Source of the DNA: UBA6163 sp041753075
GTDB taxonomy: Bacteria > Planctomycetota > Planctomycetia > Pirellulales > Pirellulaceae
NCBI GenBank assembly: GCA_041753075.1
Contig: JBGSVE010000097.1
Coordinates: forward strand, 1-64,000
DNA: 64,000 nucleotides
Direction of reading: 5' to 3'
The position numbers and the translations under genes are program-made. Every line of letters starts with the position of its first letter. Position 1 is the stretch's first letter. Shown here piece after piece: positions 44,132 to 52,365 of this stretch. Below the pieces are notes generated by a model. That model was not told the origin of the DNA, ran no database searches, and saw only the letters and a list, made by a program, of their open reading frames with translations.

Positions 44132-44583
44132 GCGGCTTCAGCGGGGCCGTTACTGCGTCCGTCCGTTACGGCCACGTCTGAGCCGCGCTTGGCCTCGGCG
44201 GTTCGATACCGCTCGCCCCATTGCAAGCGATGCCACCAGCGGGCGCGTCGCAGGTTGGGGTCGCTGGGCATCAAAACGCGAGTTTTTCCGCCGGGGGTGC
44301 GAACATGCAATTCGCCCGACGCGTCCACCGAATCAACGACCCAAAACTTATCAACGATGTAATTGTATGACTCGCCCTTGCGTGATGCCGACACGTGATG
44401 CGCCCGACGCCCGGGAGCAACTCCATGTTTGCTCAGGCGATAGACGATCCAGTCACCTGGTTTCCACGTTCGCTTAAACACCGTCGGACTCCCGAAACAC
44501 TTTAGTTTCACCGCTTGCGGCTCGCCGCTTGTATACTCAACTGTAACCAAAGGACTCACCGGGTCCAATTGCGATTTGAGCAT
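44128..44583 (-). CDS. Conserved-looking small basic protein, unknown function
   Basis: A 151-residue protein without signal peptide. The N-terminal half is beta-rich (VTVEYTSGEPQAVKLKCF, WKPGDWIVYRLSKHGVAPGRRA, YIVDKFWVVDSV), suggesting a small barrel. RRARWWHRLQWGERYRTAEA near the C-terminus is basic and aromatic and could touch nucleic acid; this is a guess. It diverges from floA with 43 bases between starts, so both promoters lie in or across a very short gap. Confidence 0.72.
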   Translation of the reverse strand: MLKSQLDPVSPLVTVEYTSGEPQAVKLKCFGSPTVFKRTWKPGDWIVYRLSKHGVAPGRRAHHVSASRKGESYNYIVDKFWVVDSVDASGELHVRTPGGKTRVLMPSDPNLRRARWWHRLQWGERYRTAEAKRGSDVAVTDGRSNGPAEAA

Positions 44584-44626
44584 TTTTTGTACCTACACAC
44601 AAAAAGTTTCGATTAGGCGAAAGTTA

Positions 44627-45643
44627 ATGATTGCGACAATCACGCTGATTATCGGCGAAACAACCCAGAATATCACCCGCGTTTTGTCCTTGGCGGGCAT
44701 CGTCCTGGCCGTCTGTTTTCTGCTATTTATGGCGGCATTTGTGTTGCGTTACGGCAAGCTATGGCTGCAAGCGATCATGTCGCAAGCTGACGTTAGCCTG
44801 CCGAGCCTGATTCGAATGCACTTTACGAAGGTCGATCCGAATGTGATTGTCCAAGCCAAAGTGATGGCTGCGCAGGCACGGTTGAGCATCGACCGCGAAA
44901 ACGGCATCAGCACCCAACGATTGGAATCACATTACTTGGCCAACGGCAACGTCAAGAATGTGATTCACGCAATCATCGCCGCGCACCGCGCCGAAATCCC
45001 ATTGGACTTTGACCAAGCGGCGGCCATTGATTTGGCGGGCCGCGATGTTCTCGACGCGGTCCAGACCAGCGTTTATCCAAAAGTGATCGATTGTCCCGAT
45101 CCACGTCGCAGCGGCAAGACAACACTCAGTGCCATCACCCGCAACGGCATTGAACTTCGCGTTCGCGCTCGAGTTACCGTTCGCACCAATTTGTCGCAAT
45201 TGATTGGCGGTGCCACCGAAGACACGATCATCGCGCGCGTCGGCGAATCGATCATCAGCTCGATCGGCTCAGCCGGTTCGCATTTCGAGGTCCTCGAAAA
45301 TCCTGACATGATCACGCGGGCCGTTCTGGCGCGGGCGCTGGACGCGCAGACTGCGTTTGCAATCGTGTCGATTGATATTGCTGACATTGACGTCGGCGAG
45401 AATATCGGCGCTCGATTGCAAACCGACCAAGCCGAGGCCGACACGCGAGTCGCCCGCGCTCGCGCCGAGCGGCGACGTGCCGAGGCGATTGCCTCGGAGC
45501 AACAGATGAAGGCACTCGTCGCCGAAAACCGTGCTCAGTTCGTGCTTGCCGAAGCCGAGGTGCCAATGGCGATGGCCGAGGCGTTTCGCGCCGGACGTAT
45601 AACCCTCGAATCAGGCAACGGTACGACGGGACCAGCGGCCTGA
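44627..45643 (+). CDS. floA: Flotillin-like protein FloA
   Basis: A 338-residue membrane scaffold protein. A short periplasmic start is followed by a single hydrophobic segment (about 15-37) and a long cytoplasmic PHB-like part. VDPNVIVQAKVMAAQARL, NVKNVIHAIIAAHRAEIPLDF, AITRNGIELRVRARVTVRTNL and IDIADIDVGENIGARLQTDQAEADTRVARARAERRR are close to bacterial FloA, which organises membrane microdomains. The ATG at 44627 is preferred because the hydrophobic segment begins soon after. The stop overlaps the next gene by one base (TGATG). Confidence 0.94.
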   Translation: MIATITLIIGETTQNITRVLSLAGIVLAVCFLLFMAAFVLRYGKLWLQAIMSQADVSLPSLIRMHFTKVDPNVIVQAKVMAAQARLSIDRENGISTQRLESHYLANGNVKNVIHAIIAAHRAEIPLDFDQAAAIDLAGRDVLDAVQTSVYPKVIDCPDPRRSGKTTLSAITRNGIELRVRARVTVRTNLSQLIGGATEDTIIARVGESIISSIGSAGSHFEVLENPDMITRAVLARALDAQTAFAIVSIDIADIDVGENIGARLQTDQAEADTRVARARAERRRAEAIASEQQMKALVAENRAQFVLAEAEVPMAMAEAFRAGRITLESGNGTTGPAA

Positions 45644-46473
45644 TGTCGGTTACGGTCACTTCGCTGCGGCAATCACATCGAGTTAATTTTCACGGCGGCA
45701 ATGGGTCTGAGCTGGCGGGCATTGTCGATGCCGCGACGCAGCGCAGCGACGGACTTACGGCTCCGGTTGTTGTGTTTTCGCATTGCTTTACCTGCAACAA
45801 AGACCTTAAGGCGATTGTTCGCATCGCCAGATCATTATCCGAGTCCGGCGTTACGGTGCTGCGGTTTGACATGACGGGTTTGGGCGATAGCGCTGGAGAT
45901 TTCTCCAACACGAACTTTTCGACCAACGTCGCCGACCTCCGCGCGGCGATCGCTTATGCAACGGCTGAACTGGGACCAGTCCAAGGATTGATCGGTCACA
46001 GCTTTGGTGGCGCGGCGTCATTGGCGGTCGCCGGTGATCCGCAATCCGCGACCGCGCTTCGGTCAATTGCGACGCTTGCCGCTCCGGCGGATACTTATCA
46101 CCTTGCCGACTTGATGGACCGGATGAATCCAAGTATCGCACGAGATGGAATCGGCGAAGTCGAAATCGGCGGACGTCGCTGGCTGATTCGCAGAGAAATG
46201 ACGGCCGATTTTCGCAGCCGTCGATTGGCCGATTTCATCACGCAAATCAAGATTCCATTGCTCGTTTTGCACTCGCCAAGTGATGAGACGGTCACTTTTG
46301 ACCAGGCGCTGCGGCTTTTCCAACTCGCATCTACCCGACCCAGCGGAACCTTCCCACCGCCAGTAAGTTTGGTTGCTCTGGACCGGGCCGACCATCTTTT
46401 GGCAGAAAGCAAAGCTGACTTGGTCTATGTGGCTGAGCTTCTTGCCGCATTCTTACGACGACATTCGACGTGA
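45643..46473 (+). CDS. Alpha/beta hydrolase, OsmC-partner type
   Basis: A 276-residue hydrolase. FSHCFTCNKDLKAIVRIARSL and RFDMTGLGDSAGDFSNTNF resemble the hydrolases often fused to or found beside OsmC. GHSFGG is the nucleophile elbow with the catalytic Ser, HSPSDETVTF supplies Asp and DRADHLL the His. No signal peptide is seen, so it is cytoplasmic. It is translationally coupled to floA and to the secreted protein gene after it. The substrate is unknown. Confidence 0.9.
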   Translation: MSVTVTSLRQSHRVNFHGGNGSELAGIVDAATQRSDGLTAPVVVFSHCFTCNKDLKAIVRIARSLSESGVTVLRFDMTGLGDSAGDFSNTNFSTNVADLRAAIAYATAELGPVQGLIGHSFGGAASLAVAGDPQSATALRSIATLAAPADTYHLADLMDRMNPSIARDGIGEVEIGGRRWLIRREMTADFRSRRLADFITQIKIPLLVLHSPSDETVTFDQALRLFQLASTRPSGTFPPPVSLVALDRADHLLAESKADLVYVAELLAAFLRRHST

Positions 46474-47261
46474 AATCGTTTCGCACGCTGCTGGCGACCG
46501 CAATCCTAGGGCTGGCGCTGCAAAGCCGCGCTGAGGAAACGGCAGTCTTCCAGGGCCTACCTGATGCCGAAACCAAGGCGACGTTGCAGTGGGCGGCGTA
46601 CCTGGTCCAAGCTAACATTCCGCCCCATTATGAGAGCAAGAAGAATTGGGGAGCAACGAAGCGGGTCTACGCGGGCATTGACGTTGACAACGACGGCTTA
46701 AAGTTAAAAACGCATCGCCGCTACCGCGACGTTCGGCATGGAAAGTGGCTCAAGTATGAAATTGAATTGCAAGAGCCGACCAATTCCGAAAATTTGAAGA
46801 TTGAAGTCCGCCGCGCCGAGACATTGCCCGATGGCCGCATCGCGATGGAAGTTCGGATTGAATCCAAGCTCGATATTGATGCGCGACAAGAACGATGGAA
46901 CTATGGGCTGCAGCTTTACAGTGTTTCGGTTCGCGCAAGCGCGCGGGTCCGCATGACGATCAAGGCCACGTTCGGCATCGCAATTGACTATTCGCGAATT
47001 CCGCCGGATGTGTTGTTCCAACCGCAAGTCGACTTCGCAGAGCTCAAGCTCATTGATCTGGAGGTTGATCAAATCAGTAAACTCGGCAGCGACATCGCGG
47101 AAGAACTCGGCGACATCGCCGAGCGACTTCTGCGGGACGAATACTTGCCCAAACAAAACGAGAAGCTTGCGCAAAAGTTGAACGCACAAATCGAACGCCA
47201 GAGGGACAAGCTTCGCATTTCGGCAAGTGACTGGCTTAACCAGCGCCTGAGTGCAAAGTAA
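46470..47261 (+). CDS. Secreted protein of unknown function
   Basis: A 263-residue protein starting with a signal peptide (about 1-21, ending near SRAEE). The mature part is beta-rich in the middle (RIAMEVRIESKLDIDARQERW, SVSVRASARVRMTIKATFGI) and has a long basic helix at the end. The body looks like a lipid-binding or outer-membrane-linked curved sheet, which is only an impression. I do not recognise the family. GTG at 46470 overlaps the hydrolase stop (GTGA). Confidence 0.78.
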   Translation: MKSFRTLLATAILGLALQSRAEETAVFQGLPDAETKATLQWAAYLVQANIPPHYESKKNWGATKRVYAGIDVDNDGLKLKTHRRYRDVRHGKWLKYEIELQEPTNSENLKIEVRRAETLPDGRIAMEVRIESKLDIDARQERWNYGLQLYSVSVRASARVRMTIKATFGIAIDYSRIPPDVLFQPQVDFAELKLIDLEVDQISKLGSDIAEELGDIAERLLRDEYLPKQNEKLAQKLNAQIERQRDKLRISASDWLNQRLSAK

Positions 47262-47263
47262 TG

Positions 47264-48220
47264 CTACTTGATCCGCGCTCCGGTACTGAGAAATGACTGG
47301 ATCAATTGTTGTTGAGTCAGGATCCCGCAGGGCTTGCGTGTGGAATCGACCAACACCGCAACGTCGCTGCCCGATTCGTAAAGCTTGAGCAGTACTTGCA
47401 AGTGATGCTCATCCTGAGAGCATTCGATCACAGGCTCAATCTGCGGATCGGATTCAAGCTGCAGCTTGGCAAATTGCAAGCAACCAACCAGTTTTTGACC
47501 TTTTTTGACCAATACAATCGGATGTGATTTGCGTCTGGCCTCGCTCTTGGCCGATGCAATGTCCAGGGGAAGACTCACAATAGCAAGTCGATGCACCGGA
47601 ACGCTAAAGCGAATCGCCGGCTCATTGCCGACTTCAAAAATATTTTGCGCGAGGGAGCGTTGTCCGCCGGCCAATACACCCGCCTCGTGGCCTTCACGAA
47701 GCACTTGATCGAGTTCGGCGCGCTGCATCGCGACACGGAGCTGGAAGGGGGCCTTGCCGGTCAATTTGCTTAACGCGGTACCGAGAAATCCCAGTGCCAG
47801 CGAAATCGGCGAAAATAAGACCGTCACAAAAATGATCGCCGGACGCAGCGCGTACAACAGCCGATATGGGGCGTTGAAAAACAAGTATTTGGGAAACAAC
47901 TCACCGAGGACGAATACCAACGGTGTCGTTAAAATCGTACCCAATAATTCTGTGGCCGCACCGCCACCGATCGAATTGGCAATCAGCCTAACAATGCCAA
48001 GGCTGACAAAAAAATTGGCAAGGTTGTTACCGACAAGGGCTGTGGCGACAAAAATCGCAGGGTGATTCAGTAGCCACAACAGCCCCCGCGACAGCCACGA
48101 ACCGTCCAACGCATCGAGCAACAGGCGCATCCGCGAGACGCGGTACATGCCGGTTTCCGTGCCGCTGAAGAACGCGCTCAAAACCAAGCCCACGATAAAA
48201 ATAACAAACCCAACGATCAC
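47264..48220 (-). CDS. CNNM/DUF21 transmembrane protein, second of two tandem copies
   Basis: A 318-residue protein with a DUF21 membrane domain in the first half (FSGTETGMYRVSRMRLLL, LLNHPAIFVATALVGNNLANFF, LGELFPKYLFFNAPYRL) and a CBS-like cytoplasmic part in the second. DUF21 proteins are linked to divalent cation transport. It is shorter than its neighbour and lacks a C-terminal CorC_HlyC domain. The GTG at 48220 overlaps the preceding stop (GTGA). The two copies may work as a heterodimer, by analogy with CNNM dimers. Confidence 0.88.
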   Translation of the reverse strand: MIVGFVIFIVGLVLSAFFSGTETGMYRVSRMRLLLDALDGSWLSRGLLWLLNHPAIFVATALVGNNLANFFVSLGIVRLIANSIGGGAATELLGTILTTPLVFVLGELFPKYLFFNAPYRLLYALRPAIIFVTVLFSPISLALGFLGTALSKLTGKAPFQLRVAMQRAELDQVLREGHEAGVLAGGQRSLAQNIFEVGNEPAIRFSVPVHRLAIVSLPLDIASAKSEARRKSHPIVLVKKGQKLVGCLQFAKLQLESDPQIEPVIECSQDEHHLQVLLKLYESGSDVAVLVDSTRKPCGILTQQQLIQSFLSTGARIK

Positions 48221-49533
48221 GGTGATTCCTCGCTTGAATCGTTGGCCGATTGCATTGAATTGGTTTCAGGGTCAGGCTGGATTTCATCGACGTGACGGAT
48301 GTCGATAACGCAGTTCCCTGCTTCGTCCTGCTCGATGACTTCGAGTATGTAGTCTTCCCATTCGCAGCGGTCACCGGCGCGTGGCGGCTTGTTGTTGATA
48401 CGCTGCATGATACCTTCGATCGTGGCGTTGCGACCTTCCGGTGGCCGGGCGTCAAGCAGCTTTGCTAATTTGCGAACGCCCATCGCACCGCTGGCGCGGT
48501 AGTGACCTTCGCCAATGGTTTCAAGCGGTTGCTGGGACTCGACGTTGACGTGTTCAAAGTGGCCGGTCAAAACTTGGCGAATGATGTCTTGGACCGAAAG
48601 CACGCCGATTGATTCACCGAATTCATTAACCACCGCCGCAACGTTGAGTCGTTGTCGTTGCAGCAGATCGAGCACCGATGAAACGTTGGCCGACCAGGGA
48701 ATGTAGCAAACCGGTTCCATTCCCGAAGCGAGATCGTCAAATTGGCTGGGACGCATCGAGTTAATCGCAATGGCACCGACGATCTCATCGTTATCGCCTT
48801 CGAGCACAATCGCATAGCCGCCCGGTGGCGGTGGTCCACGGAACTGCTCGGCCAAGATCGGTGGTCGTAACATTTGCAAACCGCTGCGAGGTCGCATGCA
48901 CTCATCGACCCGAATGTCAGCAAGGTGAACGAGGTTATGAAGCGCCGCCTGTTCTTGCTTGGCCAGCGCCGCATCGTGTGTCCCCAATTCAATGGCGCGC
49001 CCGATATCTTCCAACTCAATTTCAGGCTCGGGCGTAAACGACGGCCAAAGTAATCTTTGGACACCCAAGTTCACGGCGCTGATCAGCGGCAATACGGGAC
49101 TGATGGTGCGAACGGCGATGGTCATCGGCAAGCTACTGAACAAGGCAATTCGCCGTGGCGACAATACGCCAACGCACTTAGGCAGCATTTCGGAAAAGAA
49201 GATCACGAAGAACAGCGAGACGATAGTGAATGCGATCGCGACGCGAGCACCGCCCGGGTCGGTATTCTCAAGCTTTCCGGCGACGATGCCGGCAATACCG
49301 AAAAAGGTAATGTTGATCAGCAAGTTCCAAAACAAAATTGCCGATAGCAATCTTTCGGGCTGGGAAACAAGATTGACCGCCAGCCGACCGGAGGTTCCGC
49401 GACGGCTAAGGTTTCGCAAATCCTTGTCGCGAAGCGAGAATAATGCCGCTTCGCTGCCGCTGAAAAGTGCGCTCAAAACCGCCAGGATAAGCATCGGCGG
49501 CAACCAAGGAAAAATAACTTGCCAAGTGCTCAC
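48217..49533 (-). CDS. CNNM/HlyC-CorC family protein, first of two tandem copies
   Basis: A 438-residue protein. The DUF21 membrane domain (LSALFSGSEAALFSLRDKDL, LFWNLLINITFFGIAGI, FFSEMLPKCVGVLSPRRIAL) is followed by a CBS pair (ECMRPRSGLQML to VAAVVNEFGESIGVLSVQDIIRQ) and a C-terminal CorC_HlyC-like domain (GHYRASGAMGVRKLAKLL, GDRCEWEDYILEVIEQDE). The GTG at 49533 overlaps the end of the ABC permease gene. With that gene and the following copy it makes a three-gene operon. Confidence 0.92.
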   Translation of the reverse strand: MSTWQVIFPWLPPMLILAVLSALFSGSEAALFSLRDKDLRNLSRRGTSGRLAVNLVSQPERLLSAILFWNLLINITFFGIAGIVAGKLENTDPGGARVAIAFTIVSLFFVIFFSEMLPKCVGVLSPRRIALFSSLPMTIAVRTISPVLPLISAVNLGVQRLLWPSFTPEPEIELEDIGRAIELGTHDAALAKQEQAALHNLVHLADIRVDECMRPRSGLQMLRPPILAEQFRGPPPPGGYAIVLEGDNDEIVGAIAINSMRPSQFDDLASGMEPVCYIPWSANVSSVLDLLQRQRLNVAAVVNEFGESIGVLSVQDIIRQVLTGHFEHVNVESQQPLETIGEGHYRASGAMGVRKLAKLLDARPPEGRNATIEGIMQRINNKPPRAGDRCEWEDYILEVIEQDEAGNCVIDIRHVDEIQPDPETNSMQSANDSSEESP

Positions 49534-51326
49534 GCACCTTCTCCGCCTGCGCCACCGCGATCTCGATCCAGCGATACATCGAATTCACTGAGCGCCGGAA
49601 TCAACATCGCGGCGGTCGCAAATCCGTAACCTGCCAAGACCGTCAGCAAGACGAAGGAATGGTCTCGTTGTAGTAAGAATTGCGTGATCGCATAAAATGT
49701 GACCAGCGGCAATAAAAACGACGCGGCGAAGATTGCCGACGAAGGATTACGGCTGCCCAGCGCCGCAAACAACGCCGCGCCGCCGCCCAGAATCATCGCT
49801 AGGAACGGTGCCAATTGCAATTGAAACGCCCCGCGGAAACTGACCATAATGACCATGCAAATTGCGATACCGACGCACAAGAAAAAGACCGTACCAAGAC
49901 TGACCAAAGTTGCCGTTCGTCCCGCGATGTAGTGAATGCCACTGTGGATTCCCAGCATCGTGACGAACAGATATAGCTGGACCGACCCGAGGATCGAGAA
50001 AATTGTGTTCTCCCAATTCATCGCACCGCTGTAGCCCAAATAGACCATCAAACCTAGTGGCAGCAGAATCATCTCTTTGGTGACAAACAATACACCCAAG
50101 ACTTTCCCAAAAATAAACTCGGCAGGACTCAGGTCCGTCACCATCAACAAGTCGAGCGCCAGGCCATCTCGTTCGCTGGTGAATGAATTGACCGCCAACG
50201 CGTTCACCAAAACCAGACTAATCACGCCGATCGCCGCCAATGGCAACGTCGTCACCGGCAACGCGTTTTCATCTCGGTCGAAACGCTTGATCGCTGCGCC
50301 ACTTTGAACGCTGCGAACGATGGCGAAAGTCGCAATCGCAAACAGCATCAAGAATGCGACGCGGACAACGACAACCTTGCGTCCGTAGGCCCACGTACAA
50401 ACCTCGCGCCACAAAATCGGATTCTCCCAAACCGATTTCGGCGGACGAGCCTTCCAGGTCACCGCCGCCGGACCCGTGTCGCCGCCCGCCGCGATCGCCA
50501 GCGCTTCTTCACCCGTCTCGGGTTCCGGCGCTTTGATCCGCAATTCGCGCGACGGGTTCCAAACGCGAACTTTCGCGATACCGAATACCGTGACCAAAAT
50601 CGATAAACCCAATGTCACCAGCGAATACATCACCGGCAGTGAATTGAGAAGCGATGTTGATGCCGCAAACGGACTCAGCGCCGCACCGATGGCCGTAATC
50701 GGACTGAGGTTCGTCGCCCAGCGTGACAGCGGCTCGATGGACATGCCAACGACAATTTCACAGGCAACGACATACAAGAGCAGCAGCAACACGGTAATCG
50801 CGATTGCTTGAAAGGTCTTTTCACGCCACAGTCCCACGACGGTCCCGACCGTCGCCGCGAGTGTGACGGTGGCGAGCGTGACGCCGTAGACCGAGGCGAC
50901 TTGCAGGACTGAAACGCCACCGAACAATGGCAAAGCCAAGAACAGCGGCAATGCGGCGAGCTGCAGCGACAGCGGACCTAGCAAACTGGCACCCAATTTG
51001 CCGGCGACCACTTCGCGACCAGTCAACTGCGTCATCAATAGCAGCAGCAAGGTGCGTCGATCTTTTTCCTGGGCGACGCTGCTGGCCGCCCCCACGGCAG
51101 CCTGGCAACTCAGTACGACCAGTTGCAACATGGCAAGCAGGCCAAACATCCCGCTGCCGAATCGCGACAGGTCAGCCGCCGAAGACAATGCGCGTGTACC
51201 GGCCAGCACCAAGTAGCCGGTGCACAAAAGCACCAGCAATGACAGAACGTAGATTGACCGTGCCAAATAGGTCTTCGATCGTTTCGGCGCGACGATGGCC
51301 TCGCGATTGAAAACTGGTCCGAGCAT
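49530..51326 (-). CDS. ABC-2-like multi-span membrane permease
   Basis: A 598-residue protein with about a dozen hydrophobic segments. The start MLGPVFNREAIVAPKRSKTY resembles the N-terminus of ABC-2 type permeases (GldF/NatB group), and FTSERDGLALDLLMVTDLSPAEFIFGKVLGVLFVTKEM contains the usual SERDxGT-like coupling element twice in the protein (also VAQEKDRRTLLLLLMTQLTGREVVAGKL). The two repeats suggest an internal duplication, so one protein may form both halves of the pore. No ATPase gene lies beside it. ATG 51326 is chosen over the upstream start. It leads the CNNM operon. Confidence 0.88.
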   Translation of the reverse strand: MLGPVFNREAIVAPKRSKTYLARSIYVLSLLVLLCTGYLVLAGTRALSSAADLSRFGSGMFGLLAMLQLVVLSCQAAVGAASSVAQEKDRRTLLLLLMTQLTGREVVAGKLGASLLGPLSLQLAALPLFLALPLFGGVSVLQVASVYGVTLATVTLAATVGTVVGLWREKTFQAIAITVLLLLLYVVACEIVVGMSIEPLSRWATNLSPITAIGAALSPFAASTSLLNSLPVMYSLVTLGLSILVTVFGIAKVRVWNPSRELRIKAPEPETGEEALAIAAGGDTGPAAVTWKARPPKSVWENPILWREVCTWAYGRKVVVVRVAFLMLFAIATFAIVRSVQSGAAIKRFDRDENALPVTTLPLAAIGVISLVLVNALAVNSFTSERDGLALDLLMVTDLSPAEFIFGKVLGVLFVTKEMILLPLGLMVYLGYSGAMNWENTIFSILGSVQLYLFVTMLGIHSGIHYIAGRTATLVSLGTVFFLCVGIAICMVIMVSFRGAFQLQLAPFLAMILGGGAALFAALGSRNPSSAIFAASFLLPLVTFYAITQFLLQRDHSFVLLTVLAGYGFATAAMLIPALSEFDVSLDRDRGGAGGEGA

Positions 51327-51534
51327 GGTTGAAATGACGTTGGTTGAAAGTGCGAAACCGTACATATCCTACATCCTGCAGATTCGACCGTGAATCGGCT
51401 TGGCTTGAAGTGAAGTTTGCGACCAGGGACGCCACGATTCTCCGCGGCGCACTAGCTTTTGATTGACGGGCTTTTGGTGCTCTTGGGCAGGCACTCCCGT
51501 TCCGCCGATGCCGATTCTAACCAGTAATATTCCA

Positions 51535-51726
51535 ATGTTCCGAGATTCCGCTAACGCCATCGTTCGCTTTCTCCGCGAAGAAGACGGCCCCACGGCCATT
51601 GAGTACGCGGTCGTTTTGGCGTTGATCGTCGGCGTGTGCATCTCGGCGGTGGGACAATTGGCGGTTGCGACCGGGGATAGCTTCAATTCGTCCAGCGATG
51701 CGATTAACGACGCATTTACAAACTAG
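51535..51726 (+). CDS. Flp/Fap type IVb pilin
   Basis: A 63-residue pilin. FLREEDGPTAIEYAVVLALIVGVCISAV is the Flp prepilin pattern: cleavage after Gly, Glu and Tyr at +5 and +6 of the mature form, and a single hydrophobic helix. Flp pilins normally need a Tad/Cpa secretion system; none is in the window. ATG 51535 is chosen because the leader begins there. It stands 209 bases from the divergent permease operon and 35 bases before a HAMP-like gene. Confidence 0.93.
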   Translation: MFRDSANAIVRFLREEDGPTAIEYAVVLALIVGVCISAVGQLAVATGDSFNSSSDAINDAFTN

Positions 51727-51761
51727 ACCTGGTTTCGATCACAGTTTTGGGCAGGGGCATT

Positions 51762-52364
51762 ATGTCTGTAGAATCTCAGTCGCCGCGACACAAGTTCTTT
51801 GTCGATTGCGAAGTCCAAACGACGATCCTGATTCGCACGTCGATCTATGGATTGGCGTTATCGCTGTACTTTGCGATCACACTTATCTGCACCCAGTGGA
51901 TGAACGAACCCGATCGAGGCTTGGTCGAATCATTGGCGAAGTGCTTCGAGGATACGGCGTACTGGTTGCCGGGGCTGCTGTTGCTGGCACCGATCGCGGC
52001 GCACGATTTGTTGAAGATGACCAACCAGTTCGCAGGTCCGGTCACTCGCTTAAAACGCGAAATGAAACTGCTGGTTGAGGACAAGAGCGATCGACCGCTG
52101 AGTTTCCGCGAGGACGATTACTGGGTTGAACTGACGTCGACCTACAACCAAATTCGTTTCGAGCTGCTGCAACTTCGCAGCCGCCTCGCCGAGCAGGAAA
52201 CAACCGGCGAACGTTCGACGATAAGCAGTGTATTGCCGCCAGCGGAGTCACCGTCCAACACACACGTCGGCCACGAGGCCGACGTCGAGTCGAATGACTT
52301 CAGCAATGGAGACGATGCATTGTTGGACGAGTTGCTTGGTGTCTCCGCTTGCGCAACCAATTGA
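51762..52364 (+). CDS. Membrane protein with HAMP-like linker
   Basis: A 200-residue protein with two hydrophobic segments (about 21-42 and 65-85), then GPVTRLKREMKLLVEDKSDRPL followed by DYWVELTSTYNQIRFELLQLRSRL. This is the pattern of a HAMP signal-converting helix pair after a second membrane segment. There is no kinase or other output domain; the C-terminal 60 residues are Ser/Asp/Glu-rich and probably disordered. It may be a scaffold or adaptor. ATG 51762 is preferred over the upstream GTG. It follows the Flp pilin gene and may be co-transcribed. Confidence 0.82.
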   Translation: MSVESQSPRHKFFVDCEVQTTILIRTSIYGLALSLYFAITLICTQWMNEPDRGLVESLAKCFEDTAYWLPGLLLLAPIAAHDLLKMTNQFAGPVTRLKREMKLLVEDKSDRPLSFREDDYWVELTSTYNQIRFELLQLRSRLAEQETTGERSTISSVLPPAESPSNTHVGHEADVESNDFSNGDDALLDELLGVSACATN

Positions 52365-52365
52365 C

